Source: Gammaproteobacteria bacterium
GTDB lineage: Bacteria > Pseudomonadota > Gammaproteobacteria > Pseudomonadales > Pseudohongiellaceae
DNA: 64,000 nucleotides
Assembly: GCA_021773355.1 (NCBI GenBank)
Contig: JAJFKE010000051.1
Coordinates: forward strand, 124,001 to 188,000
Reading direction: 5' to 3'
In this document: in pieces, positions 28,965-37,935 of the stretch
How the letters are laid out: every line of letters starts with the position of its first letter
Numbering within the stretch: position 1 is the first letter of the stretch
Made by a program: the position numbers and the translations under genes
The notes under the pieces: model-generated
Database searches by the model: none
The model's input: only the letters and a program-made list of their open reading frames with translations
What the model was told of the DNA's origin: nothing

Positions 28965-29330
28965 TAAAAGTGATTGCGAAATATGCCACTCCTAATATTC
29001 TTGTTTTCTTCATGCCTAAGAACGAGTGGGTATATTTTTCTAGTGTGGTTTTCCCTGGGCTCGATATTGTGTAGACAACTGTCAGGTAAATAAGTATGGA
29101 AAAACTAACCGCTTCTAACATCAATTCACAGTACGGGTTTAACTAACTGAAGCTCACCAAAACTTTTCTATAAATTTTGGTCTGCTTTCGGAGGAATTGA
29201 TTGATTCGTTATTCTCACTGGAAGTTTATCGATCTTCCCTGTCTACTGCGGCGCCTTTTTCGGTAATGCTGACTTCTTGAAAACCAAGATCCATTTCCCA
29301 GTGAAAGGATAGTTCAATTCACCAAATCTC
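28965..29330. other. Intergenic stretch holding a kinase scrap
   Basis: A 366-bp gap. Apart from the histidine-kinase fragment at 29053-29130, short open stretches on the minus strand near 29220-29320 resemble coding sequence but contain stops and could not be assigned. Confidence 0.35.
29053..29130 (-). pseudogene. Fragment of a duplicated histidine kinase (second membrane helix)
   Basis: The minus strand reads LMLEAVSFSILIYLTVVYTISSPG. This matches LMLEAIFFAVLIFLIVVYTVTNPV, the second membrane helix of the hybrid kinase at 25717-28032, nearly residue by residue. The match fades on both sides. It is a leftover of a second kinase copy on the far side of the binding-protein gene. Confidence 0.7.
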
Positions 29331-31547
29331 TTAGCGATTTAATTTAAATACATACAGAGCATTATGGCCGACTGGACTGACCAGTTCTGGAGCGAGGAAA
29401 CTACCGATGCGCCAGGGACTGCCTCCGTCTCTACCGGAAGGGATGGCAATATACTGCTCTCCATCAATGGCGAAGGACACCGGGAACCCCTGTACTGAGG
29501 TGGCCAGTCTGGTGCGCCAAAGCTCGTCCCCGTTGTTTACGTCGTAGGCATGAACATAGCGGTCGTAGTCTCCAATAAATAGTAGGCCTCCGGCAGTTGA
29601 AAGGGCGGCCGTGAGGTAGGGCGCTCGTTGTTCGATACTCCACTTTTCTTCCAAATTGGCGATATCGAAGGACGACAGTTTGCCGAATTGACCTTCCGTG
29701 CCAGGCATCTGTTTCCACATTCTATCTCCCTGGTTTCCGCCGGAGCCAATTTCAAAAGTGGTCTCTCTGGGAGACATATCCATACACGACTGGCTAAGGG
29801 GAATAATCAATTGCTGAGTCGGTGGATGATAACTACTGGATTGCCAGTTATGACCTCCAGCGGTGGAAGGGCAAACCGATAGCCATTCTCCAATTTGCAT
29901 ATTTTGAATGTCTTCACGATATCTAACCTGACCAGTCTCCAAATTGACCTCGGAAAAGACATTCTGAAAAACAGTTTCCCTTAAGCCTTCAAATTCACCG
30001 GTGCGGCGATTCAGTTTCCATAAGATGCCGCTCTTTCCTATTGTTAATAAATAGGGCTCGTCAAACAAATCAACTAACACTTGTTCAAAGGCCTCGTCCA
30101 TATCCAGAGACTCTCCAGGAACATGTTGTCGATGCCATACCAGTCGGCCATCATCTGGATCAATAGCTAGTGTGGAATTTGAATACAGAGCCGAGTCTTC
30201 GGTACTAAGACCGCGGCTGGCCGCCATCCAGGGTTTGGCCTGTGCGGTGCCAAAAAATACCAGACCTAGTTCGGGGTCCCAGCTTCCCGTCATCCAAACG
30301 TCAGCACCGCCTCTGAACTCAAGCGGCAGGCCGCCCCAAGTATCACCCCCAGGCTCGCCCGGGCGTGCTACGGTGTAGGTGCGCCATATTTCTTCTCCGG
30401 TGAAGGCATCATGGCCGGTGATAAAACAGCTGTCTTCATAAAAACGGCCACATCCCGTTATGCCGTTAATAACCTTTCCGTTGGCGACAATGGGTCCACT
30501 GGTATTGGAATAGCCCAGGCTTTCATCGGCTATTTCCACATCCCAGCGCACCGCTCCTGTGCGTGCATCTAATGCGACCAGGTGAGCATCGGTGGTGGCC
30601 ACATATATCATGTCTTCATACATGGCGAGTGTGCGTAGCAGGCCACCGCTGCGACCGCCTTCAGGAAATTCTCTGCGATATTCCCAAAGTAAAGTGCCAT
30701 CTCTCCCATCTAAGGCCTGCACCACGTTGCCAAAATTAGGAATGAAAATAATGCCGTCTCTAACCAGGGGAGCAGGTTGACTGCGACCAGGCTCCATTCC
30801 CCATATCCACGCCAGGCTTAGATTTTTCACATTCTCAGTATTAATCTGATTTAAAGGGCTAAAACCATGGCTCTGCGGTGCTCTGCGCCAGTAGGTCCAA
30901 TCGGCAGCAGCGGGGTTTGCCAGGTCCTCCTCTGTGACATTGCGAAAATCAGTCACTGCTTGAAATAAGCGGCTAACCGCGCGCTCACTTCTATAGACCG
31001 TGGCTATTTCCGGAATCTGATTGCGTGCCTCGGGTGAGGGAACGGTGCCAGCCCTGCCGGGAATCGGAGGCCTTGCGGCTACTTGAGCACCGTTGGAAGT
31101 ATTGCTGTCCAGGAATGCCAGGCCGCCTGAGTTGAAATCCAAAGTAACGGAACCAGAACCAATGCCGTTGGAGCTGAGCAGGTAGGCAACTACATTGGAG
31201 TAGTCGCTTTCGCTTAAGGAGTTTGGCGCCTGGGGCGGCATGGTGCGGCGTACAAGATCCAACAGATCAATAATGTTTCTGTTGCTCCAGTTGCTGCTAA
31301 AGTTATTTCCAGTGAGAGCTGGTGCTTCAAAAGCTCCCTGTAAGTCCAGCAAATGACAGGAGGCACAGTTTTCCTGGTAGAGGGCATTGCCTGCTTGAGC
31401 TTGTGCTTCTGAATAGCCCGCCTGCATCAGTTCCTGTGCAGACAGCTGGCCTGTGAGTACAGCAGTAATTATCAATAGTGTAATACCGAACTTCTTGCAG
31501 TTGCTGCTTAGTCTCATGGTGAATAGATAGCTTGCAAGATCACTCAA
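29331..31547 (-). CDS. PQQ-dependent dehydrogenase with N-terminal cytochrome c domain
   Basis: 738 aa. A signal region (to QLSAQE) leads into a cytochrome c domain with CASCH and a later Met (TMPPQAPN). An eight-bladed quinoprotein propeller follows (AWIWGMEPGRSQPAPLV, ALDGRDGTLLWEYR, WDPELGLVFFGTAQ, GGHNWQSSSYHPP, ALSTAGGLLFIGDYDRYVHAYD). Enzymes of this type oxidise alcohols or sugars in the periplasm and pass electrons to haem. It overlaps the upstream cytochrome-monooxygenase gene by 8 bases, so the two proteins are probably made together. A joint pathway of hydroxylation then alcohol oxidation is likely. Confidence 0.88.
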   Translation of the reverse strand: MSDLASYLFTMRLSSNCKKFGITLLIITAVLTGQLSAQELMQAGYSEAQAQAGNALYQENCASCHLLDLQGAFEAPALTGNNFSSNWSNRNIIDLLDLVRRTMPPQAPNSLSESDYSNVVAYLLSSNGIGSGSVTLDFNSGGLAFLDSNTSNGAQVAARPPIPGRAGTVPSPEARNQIPEIATVYRSERAVSRLFQAVTDFRNVTEEDLANPAAADWTYWRRAPQSHGFSPLNQINTENVKNLSLAWIWGMEPGRSQPAPLVRDGIIFIPNFGNVVQALDGRDGTLLWEYRREFPEGGRSGGLLRTLAMYEDMIYVATTDAHLVALDARTGAVRWDVEIADESLGYSNTSGPIVANGKVINGITGCGRFYEDSCFITGHDAFTGEEIWRTYTVARPGEPGGDTWGGLPLEFRGGADVWMTGSWDPELGLVFFGTAQAKPWMAASRGLSTEDSALYSNSTLAIDPDDGRLVWHRQHVPGESLDMDEAFEQVLVDLFDEPYLLTIGKSGILWKLNRRTGEFEGLRETVFQNVFSEVNLETGQVRYREDIQNMQIGEWLSVCPSTAGGHNWQSSSYHPPTQQLIIPLSQSCMDMSPRETTFEIGSGGNQGDRMWKQMPGTEGQFGKLSSFDIANLEEKWSIEQRAPYLTAALSTAGGLLFIGDYDRYVHAYDVNNGDELWRTRLATSVQGFPVSFAIDGEQYIAIPSGRDGGSPWRIGSFLAPELVSPVGHNALYVFKLNR

Positions 31548-32895
31548 GAGACAGGGTTTCCATAGAAGCTCTTCGTTGGCTTATAGCCTGTTGGTATTGT
31601 TCTTCATTTATATAGGTAATACCAACCCATGCATGGCTCATCTCGTCTACACCACGGCGGCCAAATACCACCCATTGATTGGGGTCGGGGTTAATAGGGT
31701 TATTTGCGGTGTTGTCAAATACCGAAGTAAATTGCAGCACCGTGCCGGTGGGGAGAATAGGTTTCGCTTCATCGGCATAGATATAGGAAACCTGCCAATT
31801 ATGATTGTATTTGTTGACCTGACTGAGTACCTCTTTCTTGCCGTCGGGATAAATTGCTTCCATGGTCATTACCCTGCCGCGCATATGTAGGTGTGGCCGG
31901 TAGCTATGTAACACCGCAGGCGACTTAAGAACATGCGTTCCAGTCAACACCTGATAGCCGTTAGGTGGAATCAGTATGTCTTGCCCTCGGGCCATGCCGT
32001 TTAGGCCATCTACCCTGAACATCGCCTCGCCCACGGTTTCCAATTCTGGCTGCTGACCCTCTGGGTAGAACCACAGGCCCACTTCCACCACGTCATCATT
32101 TCCCTCTGCGCCTACAGGAAAGTAATGCAGATTCCAGGCGATGGTGCCTTTTGCCGGAACTCGCATACCAGTGCCTTCTGGATAAATTTCCCAGGATTTT
32201 CCAACTCCATACCTGGCTAGTGCAACCTGGCGCCTTTCTCCTTCTGGGACAAGAACAGCGTGGCCGTGGTGAACAACTTTCTTGCCTAAGGGGTAAGACG
32301 GTTTAAATTCGGCGGCGCGTAACCAACGTTCCTGGTCCAGTTCTTCGAATTTCACGTCGGGGGTCCACCACTGATCTTGTCCATTGGCGATCACGTCGAA
32401 GGGCGCTGATTTAATTATTAAATCCGGTGGACCGAGTTCTTCTGCCAGTTGCCAGGCAGCACCGCTTGGTAGTTGAATCGCAGGCGGTAGGTCCGCAGGA
32501 TTGCCTTCCGGGAATCCCGAGTCTACCCATGCGGCAATAATGGCGATCTGCTGCTCCGACAGAGAAGCATCATTCTTGAATTGCTGAATTCCAGTGGTTG
32601 GGTCATTGTGCCAGGGCGGCATAATACGCTTGCTGGTCCTGTCTTTTATTAGCGCTGCAAAAGGTCTTACCTGCTCATAGCTCATTAATGGCATAGGGCC
32701 TATGCCTTCGGGATTATGACAACTTTGACATTTCTCCTGCAGAATCGGCGCGATATCTTTTGAATAAGTCGGCGTTGATTCTGAATCAGTTTGTGCCAGG
32801 GCCGAACTAATCAGGTTCGGTATAACTAGCACCGCCGCAATGGCGATTAGGAATTTATTCTTCTTGAGTCTGGCTAAATCTTTGAGACTGTTCAT
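31540..32895 (-). CDS. Exported cytochrome c-copper type II monooxygenase fusion (copy C)
   Basis: 451 aa: signal peptide (to SALAQT), haem site CQSCH followed by GIGPMPLMSYEQVRP, and a PHM/DBH-like domain. Putative copper ligands are VVHHGHA, LHYFPVG, RPHLHMRG and the Met in DEMSHAW. NHNWQVSYIY matches the equivalent in copies A and B. It sits between its probable partner protein (32920-33753) and a cytochrome-PQQ dehydrogenase, with an 8-base overlap to the latter. This is the best-developed cluster of the four. The substrate is unknown. Confidence 0.88.
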   Translation of the reverse strand: MNSLKDLARLKKNKFLIAIAAVLVIPNLISSALAQTDSESTPTYSKDIAPILQEKCQSCHNPEGIGPMPLMSYEQVRPFAALIKDRTSKRIMPPWHNDPTTGIQQFKNDASLSEQQIAIIAAWVDSGFPEGNPADLPPAIQLPSGAAWQLAEELGPPDLIIKSAPFDVIANGQDQWWTPDVKFEELDQERWLRAAEFKPSYPLGKKVVHHGHAVLVPEGERRQVALARYGVGKSWEIYPEGTGMRVPAKGTIAWNLHYFPVGAEGNDDVVEVGLWFYPEGQQPELETVGEAMFRVDGLNGMARGQDILIPPNGYQVLTGTHVLKSPAVLHSYRPHLHMRGRVMTMEAIYPDGKKEVLSQVNKYNHNWQVSYIYADEAKPILPTGTVLQFTSVFDNTANNPINPDPNQWVVFGRRGVDEMSHAWVGITYINEEQYQQAISQRRASMETLSLE

Positions 32896-32919
32896 AGTAG
32901 TTCCCAGTTGTCTGACAGA

Positions 32920-33753
32920 TTATTCAGTGATATTTACCTGATAGTAGGCATTGCTGTGACAGCAGTAAAATTCAAACGCAGCGACATTATCGATGCTTTG
33001 TAATCGAATTATGTACTGTCCAGGTTCGGAAAAAATAGCCTGAACCCGAGCCGCCTCGCCATTCGGTTCGATCATGTATTCCAATTCGTCAAATTTAACT
33101 TCATCCGGCCCGGAGTGCAGGGCCCAACCAACCCAGACTTCTTCATCAGGGTGCTCTATCCAGGCGCTAAGTTCAACGGCCACATTTGTTTTACCAGTTA
33201 TCGGCGTGTTGTTAAAAATTCCTTTTCTGCCTCTGGCGCCTTCGCCGTTTTTGGAAAACTTGATTAGCGGGGCCAAATCACCTCGTCCTTTTGAAGAGGG
33301 TTCATCCAATATATAGGCAGGTTTAATATGTCCAGGGACACTCAAGTCTTGATCTGCGCTGCTGAGGTTCCACACCAGTGTTTCATTGCTTGGAAAATCA
33401 GCCGGTACGGTTACCGTAAAAACGCAAAACTTGTGACGATAGCGTGGAGGAAGTGGATCAAAATGGGTAGGTAGCTGTGCTTCGAATCTGCCATCACTGA
33501 GATAATTATTTGCACCCGCGGGAATCGTCAATGCCTGTTCGGTGTTGAGATTGAAAAAGCTGTAACAGAGAGTTTTAGTGCCATCGCTATTCGGAAACCA
33601 GCCATCAAACAGGGGAATTACAGGCTGCCCTCTAGGCCGAATTACTTCCGCAGACCAGGTTTGTCGAGAAAGCGGAATTTGCTGGGCAGCAACTGGCCCT
33701 ACCAATAGCATACTGATAGTCGAGAACAGCAATAATTTGTAAGTTAATCTCAT
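32920..33753 (-). CDS. Secreted partner protein of the cytochrome-monooxygenase (copy C)
   Basis: 277 aa with signal peptide (to PVAAQQ). It is a paralogue of the 1637-2626 protein: LFDGWFPNSDGT, LPTHFDPLPPRYRHKFCVF, VTVPADF, LVWNLSS and a C-terminal EPGQYIIRLQ...YQVNITE align in order. It adds a CCH near the C terminus that the other lacks. It is first in a minus-strand operon ahead of the monooxygenase (24 bp gap) and the PQQ dehydrogenase. No enzyme family is recognised; a binding or electron/copper-handling role is a guess. Confidence 0.75.
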   Translation of the reverse strand: MRLTYKLLLFSTISMLLVGPVAAQQIPLSRQTWSAEVIRPRGQPVIPLFDGWFPNSDGTKTLCYSFFNLNTEQALTIPAGANNYLSDGRFEAQLPTHFDPLPPRYRHKFCVFTVTVPADFPSNETLVWNLSSADQDLSVPGHIKPAYILDEPSSKGRGDLAPLIKFSKNGEGARGRKGIFNNTPITGKTNVAVELSAWIEHPDEEVWVGWALHSGPDEVKFDELEYMIEPNGEAARVQAIFSEPGQYIIRLQSIDNVAAFEFYCCHSNAYYQVNITE

Positions 33754-33956
33754 GGTGCCGGCTCTATCGCTAGGCTCTTTTTATGCACTGCACCCGCCTC
33801 TGTACACGCTGAGTGTGGTCTCGATACTACTCCAAACTAGCTTGCCTGTCTTCTATTCGAGGCTGTTGTAAGTGGCTTAAATATCTATGCTAGACTGCCA
33901 ATTAGGCAGTACTGGCAAGCCAAAAATCAATCTCAAGATTCAACTGAGCTGGGACT
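33754..33956. promoter_or_regulatory. Divergent promoter region of the PQQ/monooxygenase cluster
   Basis: A 203-bp space between the minus-strand operon and the second PQQ dehydrogenase; it must hold both promoters. A small palindrome, CTGCCaattaGGCAG (33895-33909), lies near the plus-strand gene and could be an operator, but 5-bp arms are weak evidence. Confidence 0.4.
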
Positions 33957-36023
33957 ATGAGCGCATTGCAAAGACAGGCAGGAATTCGATGTACCTCACT
34001 TATCAGCTGCTGGTTGCTGCTATCTTCTACTCTTTCAGTCGCCCAAACAGGAGCTGTTGACGGACAATGGCCTAGCTACGGCGGTGATCTTGGGCATACA
34101 CGTTATGCGGCGCTCGATCAGATTAACGCGGAAAATTTTGCCGAGCTTGAAATTGCCTGGCGCTTTAAGACCGATAATCTGGGTCCTTCTCCGGAGTATC
34201 GATATCAAGCCACTCCCTTGGTGGTGGACGGCATCATGTATAGTACCGGCGGCTCTCGACGTGCGGTATTTGCTTTAGATGCGGCAAGCGGTGAACTATT
34301 GTGGATGTACTCGCTGGATGAAGGGGAGCGCGGCAGGGCAGCGCCTCGTCAATTGTCGGGCAGAGGTCTCGCATTTTGGCAAGACGGAGATAGCAAAAGA
34401 ATAGTCTATGTAACCCCCGGCTATAGGATGATTGCTCTTGATGCGCAGAGCGGGCAAGCAATCGAAAGTTTTGGTGATGCAGGGATCGTGGATCTTAAGC
34501 AGAATGCAGACCAACAAATTGATTTGATCACCGGTGAAATTGGTTTACAGGCAACACCAATAATCGCCAAGGACGTGATTATTGTCGGCGCCTCTCACCG
34601 CACCGGAGGAAATCCTCGAAGTCGAGAAAACGTCAAAGGTTTTGTGCGCGGTTTTGATGTGCGCACAGGCAAGCGCTTGTGGATCTTTCATACGATTCCT
34701 CTTCCAGGAGAATACGGTAATGAATCCTGGCTAAACAACTCTGCCGAATATACGGGAAACACCGGCGTCTGGGCACAAATCTCTGTTGATGAGGAACTGG
34801 AAACGGTCTATCTGCCAGTGGAGGTTCCTACCGGCGATTACTATGGTGCGTACCGGCCAGGTGACAATTTATTCAGTGAGACACTGCTGGCGGTAGACCT
34901 GCATACAGGTGAGCGCAAATGGCACTACCAATTGGTTCATCATGGTATCTGGGATAATGATATTCCCTGTGCTCCTATTCTTATGGACATCACGGTGGAC
35001 GGGCGACGCATCAAAGCCGTAGCTCAGCCCACCAAACAGGCGTTTCTTTACGTGTTCGATAGGGAAAGCGGCGAACCTGTTTGGCCTATAGAAGAACAGC
35101 CGGTGGAGATCGGCGATGTCCCGGGGGAATGGTATTCTCCAACTCAGCCATTTCCCAGCAAGCCTCCTGCTTACGACCGACAAGGTGTCGCGGTTGATGA
35201 CTTAATAGACTTCACGCCGCAGTTGCGAGCAGATGCTTTGGAAGTGGCGTCGTGGCATAAAATGGGGCCTATATTTACGCCACCGGTGGTGAGTAATATA
35301 GATGGGCCACTTGGCACCTTAATGGCGCCTTCCACAGGCGGTGGGACCAACTGGCCGGGAGGATCATTCGATCCTGAGACCAGCATTCTATATGTGTCTT
35401 CAAATAGTTCCGTAACTAGTCTGGGTCTGGTGCCTCCTTATCCGGGTCAATCGGATATGGCCTATATTCAGGGCAATGCAAGTACTGGTCCGCGCACTTC
35501 CGGTGGTGCAGGTTCATCGGCAGGAGGTGGTCGTACTGAATTTGCCGTGGCGGCGCGACAGCGGCCAACGTCTTCCAGAGGAACACCGCCGGTTGGTCTA
35601 AGGGTGCAAGGACTGCCATTGCTGAAACCTCCCTATGGTGTGATAAGCGCGATTGATATGAGCAAAGGCGAAATACTTTGGCAGATTCCCCACGGGGAAA
35701 CACCGGACAATATTAAAAACCATCCCTTGTTGAAGGATTTGGATATTTCCAGAACCGGGCAGGGCGCATCAGTGGGAACCTTGGTTACCAGCACTTTGTT
35801 GATAGCTGGAGATGCGCAAACAACAACCGGTGTGGACGGTCAGCGCAGTGCCTGGTTGCGCGCCTATGACAAAGCGACTGGTGAAGAGCGAGCGGCCCTG
35901 AGAATGCCAGCTCCTCAATCAGGATCACCCATGACCTATTCTGTGGACGGCGTGCAATATCTGGCAGTTGCCATCAGCGGCGGTGGCTATTCGGGTGAGC
36001 TTCTAGTATTTAAATTACCGTAG
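33957..36023 (+). CDS. PQQ-dependent dehydrogenase (quinoprotein), exported
   Basis: 688 aa: signal peptide (to LSVAQT), then a quinoprotein propeller of the glucose/alcohol dehydrogenase type (GQWPSYGGDLGHTRYAALDQI, FALDAASGELLWMYS, GRGLAFW, GGGTNWPGGSFDPETSILYVSS, GVISAIDMSKGEILWQIPHG). No cytochrome domain is fused, unlike the 29331 gene, so a separate acceptor is needed. It diverges from the cluster containing monooxygenase copy C. A shared pathway of periplasmic oxidation is likely; the substrate is not deducible. Confidence 0.85.
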   Translation: MSALQRQAGIRCTSLISCWLLLSSTLSVAQTGAVDGQWPSYGGDLGHTRYAALDQINAENFAELEIAWRFKTDNLGPSPEYRYQATPLVVDGIMYSTGGSRRAVFALDAASGELLWMYSLDEGERGRAAPRQLSGRGLAFWQDGDSKRIVYVTPGYRMIALDAQSGQAIESFGDAGIVDLKQNADQQIDLITGEIGLQATPIIAKDVIIVGASHRTGGNPRSRENVKGFVRGFDVRTGKRLWIFHTIPLPGEYGNESWLNNSAEYTGNTGVWAQISVDEELETVYLPVEVPTGDYYGAYRPGDNLFSETLLAVDLHTGERKWHYQLVHHGIWDNDIPCAPILMDITVDGRRIKAVAQPTKQAFLYVFDRESGEPVWPIEEQPVEIGDVPGEWYSPTQPFPSKPPAYDRQGVAVDDLIDFTPQLRADALEVASWHKMGPIFTPPVVSNIDGPLGTLMAPSTGGGTNWPGGSFDPETSILYVSSNSSVTSLGLVPPYPGQSDMAYIQGNASTGPRTSGGAGSSAGGGRTEFAVAARQRPTSSRGTPPVGLRVQGLPLLKPPYGVISAIDMSKGEILWQIPHGETPDNIKNHPLLKDLDISRTGQGASVGTLVTSTLLIAGDAQTTTGVDGQRSAWLRAYDKATGEERAALRMPAPQSGSPMTYSVDGVQYLAVAISGGGYSGELLVFKLP

Positions 36024-36289
36024 TGTGGGTTCAGTTGTATTTAGTGCTTCAAAACGATCTTAGGGATAAGAATTATTTAAAGGAATGCTAAGTGAAAGTC
36101 GGTTCAAAGCCGAGCCTGCTTGTCCCCTGTAGCTTCCCTAAAGTTGTTAAGTTATGAGTGTCTCCCTAGTCCTTAATAAGTTGCATAGTCTCATCGCTAG
36201 CCGCGGTCTGTTTGATGATTAATATCAAGGTTAGTACCGAATCAAATTGAGATAATCCTCCAGGATTATTCGCGAAAGTCGGTGACTCA

Positions 36290-37627
36290 ATGGGTACAAA
36301 GAAACACTTCAAGCATAGCTCCCATAGCAAGGTCGCAACGGCGGGATTGCCTGAATCCCAGCCACAGATAGAGTCGGCTCTGAGAGAAACAGGAATCGAT
36401 CCTGATCGCTTATCGATTCTTCAATTAGGACTTCATTCGCAATTCACCGCTGTACCCCCATGGTTGCGCCGCCTGCTGTTTGGATTATCCCTGTGGATAT
36501 TAACGCTGCTGGCAGGGGATTCATTCTCGCAATTATCATCTTCATTGCAGGCAGGCATACAGTTAGGCATCGGATTGATAATCTTATTGGCGGCCTGCGA
36601 AGTGTTGGTTTCTGCCACCGAGCGTTTGGCAGAGCGTTTCCACTGGAATCACTACACCGCCGGAACATTGGCAGAAATACTATCGACCACGCCAGAGCTT
36701 GTGGTTATCGCATTCATAATTCCGGTTAGCCCTGCCACTGCCTTCGTAATCAGTCTAATTACCATTTACAACAATGCACTGGTGTTCAGTCTTTACTCCT
36801 ATTTTTTGCCAAAAGACAAGCAGGGCAAATTTCTTATGCCGACGCCAATCACCGAGGCGGGCACACAAATTCTGATCGGTGGCGGTGCCATAGGCTTGAT
36901 ACTCGGGCTGGTTATGTTGACTCTCAATTCCGCAGAACAGGCGAAAAGTAGTTTCAGTGCTACTGATCTGGTTTTCGTTAGCGTCATTCTGTTGGCAATT
37001 TTTGCGGTTTACCTGTTCAAGCTAATTACCAGCTATGCTAAGGAGGAGACTGAAGTACGTGAGAGCTTGAGCATGTCGTCCTCGGATATCGAAGCGAGGC
37101 TCGATATGGTTTACGAAAACATCAAGCCGACATCGTTCGCAACCATTGTCATGTTGTTTGTAACCGGTGTTATGGGATCATTTATTGGTGGTCACGAGGT
37201 TTCGAATTTTGCTGCCATCATGATCCGCGATTTGCAGGTGAACCCTATACTTACCGCCTTGATTCTGGCGATATTCGCTGGCATGAGTGAGTACGTTATT
37301 CTATGGCAGTCTCATCGCAAGAGGGAGTATGGCATTGCACTAGCAAATGCTTTTGGGGGAATTACACAAGTAATGTTCTTGGTACTGCCGTGCACCTTGT
37401 TGGGTATTGCTGTGTATCAATCCTATTTCAACCTTTCTCATCCAGACTTGCCGCTTGAATTTTCCGTGTCGAATACATTCCTGTTGATATTTTTATTCCC
37501 TACTTTTTATACATTGTCATCGCTATTGGAGGAGGACCATACTCTGGGAATTCTCGATACTACGATTATGACCGGAATTTTCCTGCTGCTTATCATTTTG
37601 TTGGTGTCTTATGGTGGCATCAGCTAG
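36290..37627 (+). CDS. Sodium/calcium-exchanger (CaCA) superfamily antiporter
   Basis: A 445-aa membrane protein with a soluble N-terminal 60 residues and about ten helices. Two inverted alpha-repeats are visible. The first is GTLAEILSTTPELVVIAF, where the acidic residue next to a proline is typical of the ion site. The second is IFAGMSEYVILW followed by ALANAFGGITQVMF. This is the pattern of CaCA cation exchangers, though the motifs differ from the commonest YrbG form. It probably exchanges a cation with Na+ or H+ across the inner membrane. It is a single gene with no close neighbours. Confidence 0.7.
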   Translation: MGTKKHFKHSSHSKVATAGLPESQPQIESALRETGIDPDRLSILQLGLHSQFTAVPPWLRRLLFGLSLWILTLLAGDSFSQLSSSLQAGIQLGIGLIILLAACEVLVSATERLAERFHWNHYTAGTLAEILSTTPELVVIAFIIPVSPATAFVISLITIYNNALVFSLYSYFLPKDKQGKFLMPTPITEAGTQILIGGGAIGLILGLVMLTLNSAEQAKSSFSATDLVFVSVILLAIFAVYLFKLITSYAKEETEVRESLSMSSSDIEARLDMVYENIKPTSFATIVMLFVTGVMGSFIGGHEVSNFAAIMIRDLQVNPILTALILAIFAGMSEYVILWQSHRKREYGIALANAFGGITQVMFLVLPCTLLGIAVYQSYFNLSHPDLPLEFSVSNTFLLIFLFPTFYTLSSLLEEDHTLGILDTTIMTGIFLLLIILLVSYGGIS

Positions 37628-37935
37628 GCAGAAGAGAGGGGGCAGGTTCATCTTCCCCAATACAGATTTACGCTTGTGCTCTCGCTGAACTATATTATGG
37701 GAAGTATCTGTTAAGATCACGTATGCAGTTCATGGCACAGTCTGTATTCCTTAAGAATTAGCTAGACTTCAAGAATAGTCACTAGTTTCTTAAATTGACC
37801 AATTGTTGACTAAAGCGAATCTATTCGCTTTTCTCTCGACTCCAGCGCCACAAATCCTTATAGTACGCACCCTCAAAACCAAGCAAATCCAAAAAATCAC
37901 CCGCATAGCAGTTAGCACTGTTCAGGACTACTACC
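37628..37935. other. Intergenic stretch upstream of the ABC-F gene
   Basis: 308 bp without coding potential. A hairpin AAAGCGA-atctat-TCGCTTT followed by TCTC (about 37812-37832) may end the upstream transcript, although it lies some 185 bp after that stop codon. Confidence 0.4.
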
